Assembly (NCBI RefSeq): GCF_002087085.1
Contig: NZ_MWQY01000015.1
Span: 1-64,000, forward strand
DNA length: 64,000 bases
Direction of reading: 5' to 3'
Origin: Marispirochaeta aestuarii
GTDB taxonomy: Bacteria; Spirochaetota; Spirochaetia; JC444; Marispirochaetaceae
Positions 17,573 to 27,177 of the stretch are shown one piece after another. Within the stretch, counting starts at the first letter, position 1; every line of letters begins with the position of its first letter. Both the position numbers and the translations under genes were made by a program. The notes under the pieces were generated by a model, which was not told the origin of the DNA, did no database searches, and worked only from the letters and a program-made list of their open reading frames with translations.

Positions 17573-19072
17573 TTACAGACCTTTGAGCCCGTAATAGGCT
17601 TCGTTCCAGCGGAGTTCCTGTCGAAAACTGCGCAGATCAGTGTTTTCGTCGATAAGTACCATCTCGATCCCGGCCATGGCAGCGAAATCCTCCAGGTGCT
17701 CCACACTGACTGCGGGACTGTAGGCGGTGTGATGGGCCCCTCCGGCGTGTATCCAGGCGGCAGCCGCGGTTTTAAGGTCCGGCAGGGGTTTCCACAGGAC
17801 CCGGGCTACCGGCAGCCGGGGCAGATCATCATCAGCGGTGACTGTTTCAACAGGATTGACCAGGAGGCGGAAGCGGTTCCCCATATCTATGATACTGGCG
17901 TTCACCGCCGGTCCGGGGTTTGTGTTGAACACCAGCCGGGCGGGGTCGTCTTTGCCGCCGATTCCCAGGGGGTGGACCTCCAGGGATGGCTTGTCCGCAG
18001 CGATGGATGAGCAGACCTCAAGCATATGGGCGCCCAGGACCCGTTCCTTGCCGGGTTCCAGGTGATAGGTGTAATCCTCCATAAAGCTGACTCCCCCGGG
18101 GCTTCCGAGGGCCATAACCTTCAGGCTGCGGACCAGGGCGGAGGTTTTCCAGTCCCCCTCCGCGCCGAAACCGTAACCCGATTCCATCAGTCGCTGTACA
18201 GCCAGGCCCGGCAGCTGTTTCATGCCGTAGAGATCCTCGAAGGTCGTGGTAAAGGCGGAGAATCCTCCTTCCTCCAGAAAGGCCCGCATCCCCAGTTCGA
18301 TCCGGGCTGATTCCCGTACCTTGTCGGATTTTTCGGCTCCGGGACCCATTCTGTAGCTGTTTGCATATTCGTCAACCAGAGAGGCGATTTCTCCGTCCCC
18401 CACGGCCTGTATATGCTCTACCAGTTCTCCAACCCCGTATCCGTTGACGGAATAACCGAAGCGGATCTGGGCTTCAACCTTGTCACCTTCGGTTACCGCG
18501 ACCTCCCGCATGTTATCGCCGAAACGGGCTATCTTCATGTGCCTGGAGTCGTACCAGGCGAGGGCAGCTCCCAGCCAGATGTCGAGTTTTTTCATGACCT
18601 CGGGGTCCTGCCAGTGTCCGACGATTACCTTGCGCTCGATACGCAGGCGGCTTCCGATGAAACCGAACTCCCTGCCGCCGTGGGCGGACTGATGCAGGTT
18701 CATGAAGTCCATATCGATCTGTGCCCAGGGGATGTCCCGGCCGAACTGGGTATGGAGATGCACAAAGGGTTTTTTGAGTCCCGAAAGACCGGCAATCCAC
18801 ATCTTTGCCGGCGAGAAGGTGTGCATCCAGGTAATGAGACCCACGCATTTTTCGCTTGCATCGGCCTCAATACATACCTTTGCCACCTCCTCCGCGGTTG
18901 TGGCCAGCGTTTTATATACAATCTTCAGGGGAAGTTTTGTGGCTTCCGCAAGTCCCGCGGCAATCTTCCTCGAATCCGATGCCACCTGCTTCAGGGTCTC
19001 TTCTCCGTACAGGTGCTGGCTTCCGGTGACAAACCATACTTCCAGCTGTTTAAAATCGTCTTTCTTCAGCAT
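17573..19072 (-). CDS. araA: L-arabinose isomerase
   Basis: A 499-residue enzyme converting L-arabinose to L-ribulose, using manganese. The opening ([18 protein letters not shown]) and segments such as [58 protein letters not shown] and [11 protein letters not shown] carry the conserved catalytic Glu and His residues. Length matches the family (about 495-500). The start at 19072 follows an AGAGGA by 8 bases; the longer frame would overlap araD. It is the middle gene of the arabinose operon. Confidence 0.96.
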   Translation of the reverse strand: MLKKDDFKQLEVWFVTGSQHLYGEETLKQVASDSRKIAAGLAEATKLPLKIVYKTLATTAEEVAKVCIEADASEKCVGLITWMHTFSPAKMWIAGLSGLKKPFVHLHTQFGRDIPWAQIDMDFMNLHQSAHGGREFGFIGSRLRIERKVIVGHWQDPEVMKKLDIWLGAALAWYDSRHMKIARFGDNMREVAVTEGDKVEAQIRFGYSVNGYGVGELVEHIQAVGDGEIASLVDEYANSYRMGPGAEKSDKVRESARIELGMRAFLEEGGFSAFTTTFEDLYGMKQLPGLAVQRLMESGYGFGAEGDWKTSALVRSLKVMALGSPGGVSFMEDYTYHLEPGKERVLGAHMLEVCSSIAADKPSLEVHPLGIGGKDDPARLVFNTNPGPAVNASIIDMGNRFRLLVNPVETVTADDDLPRLPVARVLWKPLPDLKTAAAAWIHAGGAHHTAYSPAVSVEHLEDFAAMAGIEMVLIDENTDLRSFRQELRWNEAYYGLKGL

Positions 19073-19097
19073 TTTAAGTTCCTCTCTTTGTTTTATG

Positions 19098-19790
19098 TCA
19101 TGCCTGCCCATAGTAGGCGTCTTTACCGTGCTTGCGGTCATAGTGCTTTCGTTTCAGGGATTCCTTCAGCCTGGGAGTGCCCGGGCGCAGTATCCGTGTC
19201 AGCCAGGCCATTTTGGCGATCTCTTCCAGCACCGCCGCGTTATACACGCTTTTCCAGGCACTCTTTCCCCAGGCAAAGGGCCCGTGGCAGGCCACGAGTA
19301 CCATCTCGATCTCCAGGGGATTCAACCCCCTGAAGGCCTGGACTATCTGATTTCCCGTTTCGATTTCGTAGTTGTTCCTGATGGCCTCGTCCCGCATAAC
19401 CTCCGTGCAGGGAATGTCCTCCGTCAGGTGGTCCGCATGGGTGGTGCCGTAAATCGGAACTGCTTCGCAGGCCTGGGCCCATGCGACCCCGTAGGGACTG
19501 TGGGTGTGGGTAATACCCAGGACTCCGGAAAACTCACGGTAGAGGACTGCGTGGGTCGGGGTATCCGAGGAGGGGCGGAGGTCTCCTTCAACCACCTTAC
19601 CGTCAAGGTCAACCAGAACCATGGCCTGTGGGCTCAGTTCCGCATAGGGAACTCCCGAGGGCTTTATGGCGAATACGCCGGCTTCAGGATCAAAGGCGCT
19701 GGCGTTTCCGAAGGTATAGATGGCAAGCTTCTGCTTCTCGATCTCCATGTTGGCCTCGTAGGCCTCACGTCTCAGTTCTGTAAATTTCAT
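19098..19790 (-). CDS. araD: L-ribulose-5-phosphate 4-epimerase
   Basis: A 230-residue class II aldolase-fold epimerase making D-xylulose 5-phosphate from L-ribulose 5-phosphate. Zinc-binding histidines are seen in [14 protein letters not shown] and [10 protein letters not shown], and the catalytic region includes [12 protein letters not shown]. The N-terminal [10 protein letters not shown] is the phosphate-binding signature. Length equals that of known AraD proteins. It lies 25 bases before araA and begins 2 bases after the LacI-type regulator's stop, so all are in one transcript. Confidence 0.95.
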   Translation of the reverse strand: MKFTELRREAYEANMEIEKQKLAIYTFGNASAFDPEAGVFAIKPSGVPYAELSPQAMVLVDLDGKVVEGDLRPSSDTPTHAVLYREFSGVLGITHTHSPYGVAWAQACEAVPIYGTTHADHLTEDIPCTEVMRDEAIRNNYEIETGNQIVQAFRGLNPLEIEMVLVACHGPFAWGKSAWKSVYNAAVLEEIAKMAWLTRILRPGTPRLKESLKRKHYDRKHGKDAYYGQA

Positions 19791-19792
19791 GA

Positions 19793-20860
19793 TTAAACAA
19801 TCTCCCTGATGTCGTTAAAGGGTTCAAAGGTTGTGTAGTAATGGATATTCTCAGCGGTCAGTATGTCTATGGGCATGACCACGTGATGCTCCGCAACGGG
19901 TTGCCGGTTCAAGGCGCGGAAGAGGGTCTGGATTCCAAGGTAGCCCTGGGTCTCCGGTCTCTGGCTTATCAGAAAATCTATTATCCCCCGTTCCAGATAC
20001 TCCCGGTTCCTGGGAATCAGGTCGTAGCCAATGAGGGCAATATCGGTTCTGCCGTGTTGCGAAAGGTATTCAGCGACCCGGTGAACAGATGCGTTGGCCA
20101 CGAAAAAACCGCCTATTGCGGGATTCCGTGAAAAAAGGGAGTCCAGAAAGGCAAAACAGGTATCTTTCGAGTCCAGGTGGACCTCCTCCAGGACCGGCGG
20201 CTTTTTGTCCTTCGGATAGTAGGAGCGGAAGCCTTCTTCCCGGCCTCGGATATGGTCGTCCAGGTTGACGGCCTGAATTATAACCGTCTCCATTTCCGGC
20301 GGAACAAGCATGCGCATCAGTTTTGCCGCCAGGCGGCCGCTCATGCGGGGATCCTGTCCTATGTAAGTGAGCTTGTGCATTTCCGGCAGGTCAGAATCGA
20401 AGCAGCAGAGGGGAAGATCCTCGGGCAGTTTTCGGACGAACTCTTCGGCAGGCTCCGGAAGGATAGGAGCAAGCAGGATGCCGTCGGGTGTGTCCGTCAG
20501 CAGTTCCTCAGCGGCTGTGCGGAATGAATCCGGGCTGAAGCGGTCGAAGCAGTGGAACAGCAGCTCCAGGGAGAAGGCGGAGAGCTCTTCAGCCGCGGTC
20601 TGCATGCCCCGGTGGGGAAGCTGCCAGAAGCCGGAGTCCTGGTCCGGTCCGGGGGTAAGTACGCCGATACGATAATTCCGTGACTGGGCCAGGTTACTGG
20701 CAAAGAGGTTCGGTTTAAAGCCCGTATCCCTGATTATTCCCAGTATCCTGCTTTTTGTGGCCTCCGCTACCCGCCCGCGATTGTGGAGTACCCGGTCCAC
20801 CGTTCCGATGGAAACCCCGGCGAGTCGTGCTATATCCTTGATGGTTACAGTATCGGCCAC
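19793..20860 (-). CDS. LacI-family regulator of the arabinose operon
   Basis: A 355-residue regulator. Residues 4-50 are the LacI helix-turn-helix and hinge (VTIKDIARLAGVSIGTVDRVL, with HNRGRVAEATK), followed by a periplasmic-binding-protein-like sensor domain. The start is the GTG at 20860; upstream codons in the same frame run through the promoter and operator and are not coding. It is transcribed first in the operon with araD, araA and the kinase. The palindrome CGTTAACG at 20887-20894, just after the predicted transcription start, is the likely autorepression site. The ligand is probably arabinose or a phosphorylated intermediate, by context only. Confidence 0.88.
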   Translation of the reverse strand: MADTVTIKDIARLAGVSIGTVDRVLHNRGRVAEATKSRILGIIRDTGFKPNLFASNLAQSRNYRIGVLTPGPDQDSGFWQLPHRGMQTAAEELSAFSLELLFHCFDRFSPDSFRTAAEELLTDTPDGILLAPILPEPAEEFVRKLPEDLPLCCFDSDLPEMHKLTYIGQDPRMSGRLAAKLMRMLVPPEMETVIIQAVNLDDHIRGREEGFRSYYPKDKKPPVLEEVHLDSKDTCFAFLDSLFSRNPAIGGFFVANASVHRVAEYLSQHGRTDIALIGYDLIPRNREYLERGIIDFLISQRPETQGYLGIQTLFRALNRQPVAEHHVVMPIDILTAENIHYYTTFEPFNDIREIV

Positions 20861-20886
20861 CGGGAAATACCTGTCACTTTCGCCTG

Positions 20887-20937
20887 CGTTAACGTACACA
20901 TGATTTGTATCATAGCAGTAAGCAGGGGTGAAGTCAA
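20887..20937 (-). promoter_or_regulatory. Promoter and operator of the lacI-araDAB operon
   Basis: On the minus strand, TTGACT (20932-20937) and TATGAT (20909-20914) are 17 bases apart. The centre-symmetric CGTTAACG (20887-20894) lies about 8 bases after the expected start, where a LacI-type protein would block transcription. Confidence 0.75.
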
Positions 20938-20938
20938 T

Positions 20939-20968
20939 AAAAAAGGCGAGACCTGTACGGCCTCGCCT
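20939..20968 (-). terminator. Terminator after the small secreted protein gene
   Basis: A stem AGGCGAG/CTCGCCT is followed by a T-run on the minus strand. It ends the gene at 21007-21498 and abuts the -35 box of the arabinose operon. Confidence 0.8.
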
Positions 20969-21006
20969 GAGTGCTGTTTCCTGTTGCTGATACAGCCTTT
21001 GAGTTT

Positions 21007-21498
21007 CTACCACCTGCTGCGGGGAGCGCGGGGATCACTGTACCCGTAACCGGGACCTCCCATCATGCCGCCTCTCCCGCCTCTGCCGCCGCGGGGGCCC
21101 CAGGCGCGGTCATCCCAGCAGGGACCGTAGGCATAGCGGCCTCCGGGACCGGGGCGGTCGATTTCGTACTCATTCCCGTCGATGACTGCCCTGGTAACGG
21201 CAATAACGGAACTGCCGGGTGCGGCAAAGCGTCCGTACCCCTGGTGTATGTATCCCTCCAGGGTGATTTCCTGACCATCGGTGATTTCGATATCATCCGC
21301 CGCCCAGGGTGGGACCATGACATAATATTCTTTGCCATCGGCTGTCAGCACCGGCGGAAAGGATGTGATTGAGATCGTCCCGGTAAGGGTCGCGGTTTCC
21401 GCGGGCTCAAAGCGGCCGGGGGCTTCCTGGGTGCCCTCGGCGATGACGGCAGCGCTCAAGGCTGCGGCAATAAAAAGAACAAGACCAATGCGTTTCAT
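21007..21498 (-). CDS. Secreted protein with Gly/Arg-rich tail, function unknown
   Basis: A 163-residue protein I do not recognise as a named family. Residues 1-20 form a signal peptide (MKRIGLVLFIAAALSAAVIA), followed by EGTQEAPG, the same post-signal pattern as the solute-binding proteins here. The middle part (TATLTGTISITSF, EYYVMVPPWAA, GQEITLEGYIHQGYG) is beta-rich and may be an OB-like fold. The last 40 residues are rich in Gly, Arg, Pro and Tyr, with the start of that tail at RPGPGGRYAYG. AGGAGG precedes the ATG. It is a single-gene unit between a terminator and a possible response-regulator box at 21560-21581. Confidence 0.7.
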   Translation of the reverse strand: MKRIGLVLFIAAALSAAVIAEGTQEAPGRFEPAETATLTGTISITSFPPVLTADGKEYYVMVPPWAADDIEITDGQEITLEGYIHQGYGRFAAPGSSVIAVTRAVIDGNEYEIDRPGPGGRYAYGPCWDDRAWGPRGGRGGRGGMMGGPGYGYSDPRAPRSRW

Positions 21499-21559
21499 AT
21501 ATCCTCCTGATATCGGCTGCCTGGTGCAGCCCTTTTGTTTACATGCCTATAGTAGAGGC

Positions 21560-21581
21560 AAATTATGAAGGAGTTATGAAG
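21560..21581 (-). promoter_or_regulatory. Tandem 11-bp direct repeat, Pho-box-like
   Basis: On the minus strand two adjacent 11-mers, CTTCATAACTC and CTTCATAATTT, lie upstream of the secreted-protein gene, with a possible -10 box (TACTAT, 21549-21554) just downstream. The spacing resembles sites of OmpR/PhoB-class response regulators. Which regulator binds is unknown. Confidence 0.35.
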
Positions 21582-21720
21582 CAATTCCGTTTATTTTATG
21601 ATTCCGCCATTTTACCCCGAGGTGCTGTCTGCACCGCTGCAAATTTGCTACACTCAGTTCAATCGGTGCAGGGGTCATCAGCTGATCCGTGAAAACGATA
21701 AACGAAAGGAGCTGTGCGGA

Positions 21721-23100
21721 ATGGCGTATCGAGTCGAACACGATTCCATGGGAGATATTCAGGTAGAGGATTCCCGTTACTGGGGATCTCAGACCCAGCG
21801 TTCCCTGGAGAACTTCCCTATCGGAGGAGAGAGGTTTTCTGACGATTTTATCCGGGCCTATGGATGTCTCAAAAAAGCCTGTGTACTGGCGAACGCCCCC
21901 TCGGCAGTCTGGAAAAAGGAGAAGCTTGAGGCTCTTCTTGCCGCCTGTGACGAGGTTATCGCAGGGAAACTGAAGGAGCATTTTCCCCTGGTGGTCTGGC
22001 AGACAGGCAGCGGTACCCAGACCAATATGAACCTGAACGAGGTTATCGCAAACCGGGCAGCGGAACTGCTTGGAGGCAAAAAAGGACAGAAGGAACTGGT
22101 GCATCCCAACGACGATGTAAACCGTTCCCAGTCCTCCAACGATACCTTTCCGGCGGCCATGCATATTGCCGCGGTCTCCATGGTCAGAGACCGTCTGCTC
22201 CCCGCCGTCGAGCTTCTCGCTTCGGAGCTGGAGGCAAAAGCCCGGATCTGGGCCCGGCTGATCAAGGTCGGCAGGACCCATCTGCAGGATGCCGTTCCCC
22301 TGAGCCTGGGGCAGGAGTTCTCCGCTTACGTGGCGCAGCTCCGTCAGGCGGCACGCCGCATCGACCTGGCTGCCGAGGAGCTGCTGGAACTCCCCATCGG
22401 CGGGACCGCCGTGGGGACCGGACTGAATGCTCCTGCCGGTTTTGACGATGCAGTCTGCGGGGAACTCGAGAAAATCACCGGAGAAAGATATACCAGTGCG
22501 CCCAACAAGTTCGCCCTCCTCGCGGCACATGACGGCATGGCGGGACTCTCCGGAGCCCTTTCCACGCTGGCCGCAGCACTCATGAAGATTGCCAACGATA
22601 TCCGCTGGCTCGGCTCGGGGCCCCGCTGCGGTATCGGAGAGCTGATCCTTCCGGAAAACGAGCCGGGGAGTTCCATAATGCCGGGCAAGGTGAATCCCAC
22701 CCAGAACGAGGCCCTTACCATGGTATGCGCCCAGGTAATGGGAAACCACAGTACCGTCGCCTTCGCCTGTTCCCAGGGTAATTTTGAACTGAACGTGTTC
22801 AAGCCGGTTATTATACACAACCTGCTTCAGTCGATCCGGCTGCTTTCCGACGGCATGGAGAGTTTCCGGCTGCGCTGTGTGGCAGGAATCGATGTAAACA
22901 GGGAAAAGCTGGCTGAGTACCTTGAGCGTACCCTCATGGTAGTTACGGCTCTGAATCCCCATATCGGCTATGACAAGTCCGCGGCAATAGCCAAGAAAGC
23001 CTACACCGAGAACATCACCCTCAAGGAGGCCGGAATCAGCCTGGGCTTTCTCTCCTCCGAAGAATACGACCGCTGGGTTGTCCCAGAACGGATGGTGTAA
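21721..23100 (+). CDS. fumC: Class II fumarate hydratase
   Basis: A 459-residue iron-independent fumarase interconverting fumarate and malate. The fumarase/aspartase signature [15 protein letters not shown] is present near residue 318, with [17 protein letters not shown] and [12 protein letters not shown] as earlier active-site blocks. Length matches FumC (about 460). The ATG at 21721 has AAAGGAG 7 bases upstream; an in-frame ATG at 21598 has no such signal and adds an unrelated N terminus. The DMT transporter gene follows after 9 bases. Confidence 0.95.
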   Translation: MAYRVEHDSMGDIQVEDSRYWGSQTQRSLENFPIGGERFSDDFIRAYGCLKKACVLANAPSAVWKKEKLEALLAACDEVIAGKLKEHFPLVVWQTGSGTQTNMNLNEVIANRAAELLGGKKGQKELVHPNDDVNRSQSSNDTFPAAMHIAAVSMVRDRLLPAVELLASELEAKARIWARLIKVGRTHLQDAVPLSLGQEFSAYVAQLRQAARRIDLAAEELLELPIGGTAVGTGLNAPAGFDDAVCGELEKITGERYTSAPNKFALLAAHDGMAGLSGALSTLAAALMKIANDIRWLGSGPRCGIGELILPENEPGSSIMPGKVNPTQNEALTMVCAQVMGNHSTVAFACSQGNFELNVFKPVIIHNLLQSIRLLSDGMESFRLRCVAGIDVNREKLAEYLERTLMVVTALNPHIGYDKSAAIAKKAYTENITLKEAGISLGFLSSEEYDRWVVPERMV

Positions 23101-23109
23101 ACAACAGCC

Positions 23110-24018
23110 ATGCACATAATGCTCGGGCAGATCTTCGCTCTGCTGACCGCGGCCTGCTGGGCCCACAACTCCATTGTCTATTCCGAAGCCGGAAAAAGGG
23201 TCGGCTCCAGAGCGGTGACCCATGTCAGGCTCTGGATAGCCCTGCCGGCAATGCTGGCGGTCCATTTTATTGTTCTCGGCAGATTCTTTCCCGCGGGATT
23301 CCAGTTCTCCGTCTACCTCTATCTGCTCCTGTCAGGATTTTTCGGTTTCTTTATCGCGGACCTGCTGATTTTCAAGGCCTTTGTGGATGCAGGGCCCCGG
23401 GAAACCCTGGTAATAATGACCCTGTCCCCGATTTTTGCAGCCCTCTTTTCGTGGGTGGTACTGGGGGAGGTTCTCAGCCCTTTACAGATCCTGGGAATAC
23501 TGGCTACCGTCGGCGGGGTCATCTGGGTCATTCTGGAAGAAGGGGCCCGGGGCAGGGGGGTTAAAAGCCCGGAGGCCTCCAGAAAACGGGTGGGCGCCCT
23601 CTTCGCCCTGGGAGGAGCTTTTACCCAGGCATTGGGGATGATGCTGGCCAAGGCGGGGCTGGTCTCGGGACTGCACCCGGTAAGCGCTAATCTTCTGCGT
23701 CTGGCGGCGGGCCTGGCGGGACTTATACTGTATGCCCTGATCAGGGGCTCCTTTGTGCGGGATTTTGCCGCCATGAAGGACCGTACGGCCCTGGGACTGA
23801 CTGCAAGCGGGGCTCTGATAGGTCCGGTTCTCGGGATTGTGCTCTCCCTTTATGCCCTCTCGTGGGCACCGGTGGGAATTGTCACAGCCCTCATGCAGAC
23901 CTCCCCCATACTGCTGCTCCCCCTGGACCATTATGTGTTTAAAAAGCGGGTCACCCCCGGGGCTCTTGCGGGTACCCTGGTTGCCGTAGGGGGGACGATC
24001 CTGCTTTTCAGTCTGTGA
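23110..24018 (+). CDS. EamA/DMT-family transporter
   Basis: A 302-residue membrane protein with ten predicted helices arranged as two EamA repeats. The first half covers residues 4-140 and includes GEVLSPLQILGILATVGGVIWVI; the second includes the similar RVTPGALAGTLVAVGGTILL at the C terminus. DMT exporters move amino acids, nucleosides or other metabolites; the substrate here is not predictable. It follows fumC closely on the same strand and ends 9 bases before the convergent VOC gene. Confidence 0.85.
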   Translation: MHIMLGQIFALLTAACWAHNSIVYSEAGKRVGSRAVTHVRLWIALPAMLAVHFIVLGRFFPAGFQFSVYLYLLLSGFFGFFIADLLIFKAFVDAGPRETLVIMTLSPIFAALFSWVVLGEVLSPLQILGILATVGGVIWVILEEGARGRGVKSPEASRKRVGALFALGGAFTQALGMMLAKAGLVSGLHPVSANLLRLAAGLAGLILYALIRGSFVRDFAAMKDRTALGLTASGALIGPVLGIVLSLYALSWAPVGIVTALMQTSPILLLPLDHYVFKKRVTPGALAGTLVAVGGTILLFSL

Positions 24019-24027
24019 GTGCTCCGT

Positions 24028-24435
24028 CTAGAGAATCTGGTTGAATTCCACCCTCTCATTGTCCGGACCGAGAATCATGAAGTAGCGTATGCCCTTTGCA
24101 TGAAGGGGGAGTTCGTTGATGCCCTCCACAATTTTAAAGCCGGCTTCCTGAACCGCCTTATGGGCGGTATCGATGTCCTGTACGTCCAGGGCGATGTGAT
24201 CGATGGTTCCGGTAGAACGGTCGTTTGCGACACCGGCAGCGGGTTGATAGAGTTCGAGGCGGAAAGCCTTCATATCAAGAAAAGCTACCTGTGTGGTTGC
24301 GCCATTTTCATCAAATTCATGCCTGCGGAATACGGAAAATCCCAATCTTCGATAGAAAGCGATGGATGCTTCGATGTCCCTTACAGGAAGTCCCAGATGC
24401 TGAAATCCGCTTATGGTGTCGCTGAGCGTACTCAT
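24028..24435 (-). CDS. VOC (glyoxalase/bleomycin resistance) family protein
   Basis: A 135-residue protein of the vicinal oxygen chelate fold. It shows the typical opening GFQHLGLPVRDIEASIAFYRRLGF with the metal-site His, and the second repeat DHIALDVQDIDTAHKAVQEAG and closing GPDNERVEF with the last Glu ligand. It may be a lactoylglutathione-lyase-like or epimerase-like enzyme; the exact activity is unknown. The start at 24435 follows GAGGAG by 7 bases. It lies 22 bases after the aconitase gene and is probably co-transcribed with it. Confidence 0.85.
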   Translation of the reverse strand: MSTLSDTISGFQHLGLPVRDIEASIAFYRRLGFSVFRRHEFDENGATTQVAFLDMKAFRLELYQPAAGVANDRSTGTIDHIALDVQDIDTAHKAVQEAGFKIVEGINELPLHAKGIRYFMILGPDNERVEFNQIL

Positions 24436-24457
24436 TAACAAGCTCCTCTCGGTATTT

Positions 24458-27094
24458 CTACTTTAATTCCTCCAGCACATGGAGCAGTACCCCGCCGCTT
24501 CGGATAAAATCGGCTTCCACGGAGGAGTAGATCTGCAGTGCCGCCTTGAATCGGGTGGTTTTCCCTTCCGGGCTCACGGCGGTTACCTCCGCAACAGTCC
24601 CCGGTGCAAAATCCCCCAGATCTCTTATGGCGCAGGTCTCAAAACCCGTAAGTCCCAGAGAGGCTATGGTATCTCCGCCAGTAAAGGTAAGGGGAAGAAC
24701 CCCCATCCCCACAAGATTGCTGCGGTGAATGCGTTCAAAGCTCTCTGCGATTACTGCCCGTACCCCCTGGAGTCGCGGCCCCTTGGCGGCCCAGTCCCTG
24801 GAAGACCCCGTGCCGTACTCCTTACCGGCGAGGATAATCAGAGGCGTTCCCGCCGCGGCATACTCCATTGCGGCGTCGTAGATAAACTCGATTTCCCCCT
24901 TGGGGGATCGGCGGGTGTATCCGCCGGTTTTCTCCGGTACAAGCTGGTTTTTTATGCGGATGTTGCCGAAGGTCCCACGCATCATGACCTCGTGGTTTCC
25001 CCGGCGGGAGCCGTAAGAGTTAAAGTCCTTCCGGGGTATTCCCTTCTCCTGGAGATAGCGTCCCGCGGGATAGTCCGCGGCAATGGTTCCTGCCGGAGAG
25101 ATGTGGTCGGTGGTTATGGAATCGCCGAAGACCCCCAGCGCCCGGGCGTTTTCCAGTATTCCGGGATCCCCTTCGGGGCTGTCGAAAAAGAGGTCCGGCT
25201 CCCGGATGTAGGTTGATTCCGGATCCCAGGGAAAGAGTTCGCTGCTGGTGACCTTCAGGGAGCGCCACGTATCATCCCCTTTGAAGACCTCAGTGTAGCG
25301 TTTAACGTAATCTTCCCCCTTAAGGGCTGAACTGAGTACCGATTCAATCTCCCCGGAGGAGGGCCAGATCTCTTTCAGAAAAACCTCGTTACCTTCCGCA
25401 TCTTTTCCGATGGGCTCATTCATTATGTCGACGTCTACCCGCCCCGCCAGGGCATAGGCTACAACATAGAGGGGAGAACCGAGAAAGTTGAACCGGACCT
25501 TCTGATGGATCCGGGCTTCAAAATTCCGGTTTCCCGAGCTGACCGAAGCGGTCAAAAGGCCATCGTTGTCCACGGCCTCCGTAATGTAGTCGGGAAGGGG
25601 TCCTGAATTTCCAATACAGGTTGCACAGCCGAAGGCGCTCAGGGTAAATCCGATGCCCTCCAGTTCTTCAACGAGATTGGCCCTTTCAAGATAGTCGAGA
25701 ACGACCTGGGACCCGGGAGCGAGGGAGGTCTTTACCCAGGCCGGGGGCTTGAGTCCCCGGGCCCGGGCTTTTTTCGCCAGAAGTCCTGCACCCACCATTA
25801 CAAAGGGGTTCGAGGTATTGGTGCAGGAGGTAATCGAGGCGATTGCCACCGCTCCCTGGGGAATCTGTACTTCGCTTCCGTTTACCCGTACCGAAACGGC
25901 CTTTCCCGCGGAGCCCGGCGCGTTTTTTTCAAGCTCGGCGCCGAATACTTTGGGCAGATCCGAGACATCTATGCGGTCCTGGGGGCGATAGGGCCCTGCA
26001 AGGGAGGGGCGTACGCTGCCGAGGTCGAGGTGAAGAACCTTGTTGTAGAGGGGTTCAGAATCAGGAGAGAAGAACATACCCGTCTCTTTGAGGTAGGCCT
26101 CGCTTAAAACAGCCGCCTCTTCTCTGCCGGTTTCTTTGAGATAACGGATTGTTTTCTCATCCACCGGGAAAAATCCCATGGTGGCGCCGTACTCGGGGCT
26201 CATGTTTGCCACCGTAGCCCGGTCGGGCAGAGGCAGGGCGCTCATTCCGGGACCGAAGTATTCAACGAATTTACCGACAACTCCCTCTTTCCGCAGCATC
26301 TCCGTAAGGGTCAGGACCAGGTCGGAGGCGCTTACTCCCGCGGGCAGCTTGCCGGTGAGTTTTACACCGATAACCTCGGGGACCGGCATTACGTAGGCCT
26401 GTCCCAAAAGAACGGCCTCCGCTTCGATGCCCCCTACGCCCCAGCCCATGATTCCGAGACCGTCAATCATGGTGGTGTGGGAGTCCGTACCGATAACGGT
26501 ATCAGGAATCAGCGTCGGTGTACCGCCTTCGTCGTTTTCCCGGACAATCCTGCCCAGGTTCTCGAAATTGATCTGGTGGCATATGCCGGAGTTGGGAGGA
26601 ACAACCCGGAAGTTGTCCATGCTCTCCGCGGCCCATTTTAACAGGCGATAGCGTTCGCTGTTGCGGGTGTATTCCATTTCCACATTCTTCTGCAGGGCGT
26701 TTTTTCCCTGCCAGAAGTCGATCTGCACCGAGTGGTCGATAACCAGATCAACCGGAATAAGAGGGTTTATTTTCCTGGGGTCTCCGCCCCGGGCGACCAT
26801 GGCATTCCGCATGGCGGCAAGGTCGACAACCGCAGGCACGCCGGTAAAGTCCTGCATCAGGACCCTGGCGGGATAATAGGGAATATCCTGTCCCGGTTTG
26901 CTCCGGTAGGCCAGCACCTTCTGTATGTCTCCGGCGGAAGCCTTTCCCAGCTTCTCTTTCCGCAGAACGTTCTCCAGAAGTATGCGGATGGAGTAGGGGA
27001 GGGACTCGTGTCCCTCCGTAATATCAGCCCTGGATACATCAAAAATTCGATATGTTTTTCCGTCTACTGTAAGGTTTCGTTCAGTCATTGCCAT
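24458..27094 (-). CDS. acnA: Aconitate hydratase (AcnA/IRP type)
   Basis: An 878-residue aconitase that isomerises citrate and isocitrate through a 4Fe-4S cluster. Cluster cysteines are in SCTNTSNP and GCATCIGNSGPL. DSHTTMIDGLGIMGWGVGGIEAE and the C-terminal swivel with YGTGSSRDWAAKG are also clear. The length matches the AcnA type (about 890), not AcnB. Two in-frame ATGs (27094 and 27088) lie after a GGGAAGG; either could be the start. The upstream extension to 27181 has no support. With fumC nearby, part of a TCA branch is encoded here. Confidence 0.95.
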   Translation of the reverse strand: MAMTERNLTVDGKTYRIFDVSRADITEGHESLPYSIRILLENVLRKEKLGKASAGDIQKVLAYRSKPGQDIPYYPARVLMQDFTGVPAVVDLAAMRNAMVARGGDPRKINPLIPVDLVIDHSVQIDFWQGKNALQKNVEMEYTRNSERYRLLKWAAESMDNFRVVPPNSGICHQINFENLGRIVRENDEGGTPTLIPDTVIGTDSHTTMIDGLGIMGWGVGGIEAEAVLLGQAYVMPVPEVIGVKLTGKLPAGVSASDLVLTLTEMLRKEGVVGKFVEYFGPGMSALPLPDRATVANMSPEYGATMGFFPVDEKTIRYLKETGREEAAVLSEAYLKETGMFFSPDSEPLYNKVLHLDLGSVRPSLAGPYRPQDRIDVSDLPKVFGAELEKNAPGSAGKAVSVRVNGSEVQIPQGAVAIASITSCTNTSNPFVMVGAGLLAKKARARGLKPPAWVKTSLAPGSQVVLDYLERANLVEELEGIGFTLSAFGCATCIGNSGPLPDYITEAVDNDGLLTASVSSGNRNFEARIHQKVRFNFLGSPLYVVAYALAGRVDVDIMNEPIGKDAEGNEVFLKEIWPSSGEIESVLSSALKGEDYVKRYTEVFKGDDTWRSLKVTSSELFPWDPESTYIREPDLFFDSPEGDPGILENARALGVFGDSITTDHISPAGTIAADYPAGRYLQEKGIPRKDFNSYGSRRGNHEVMMRGTFGNIRIKNQLVPEKTGGYTRRSPKGEIEFIYDAAMEYAAAGTPLIILAGKEYGTGSSRDWAAKGPRLQGVRAVIAESFERIHRSNLVGMGVLPLTFTGGDTIASLGLTGFETCAIRDLGDFAPGTVAEVTAVSPEGKTTRFKAALQIYSSVEADFIRSGGVLLHVLEELK

Positions 27095-27177
27095 TAGCCT
27101 TCCCTTATCTGGTTGTAGCGGTAAAAGTATAAAGGAAGAAGCTGAAAATAAACAGGGGGAAGGCTTTGGCTTTGCTG

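Noticed and set aside
21574-23265. 563-codon frame antisense to fumC
   Set aside because: The fumarase frame is unmistakable on the other strand; long antisense frames are common in GC-rich coding DNA.
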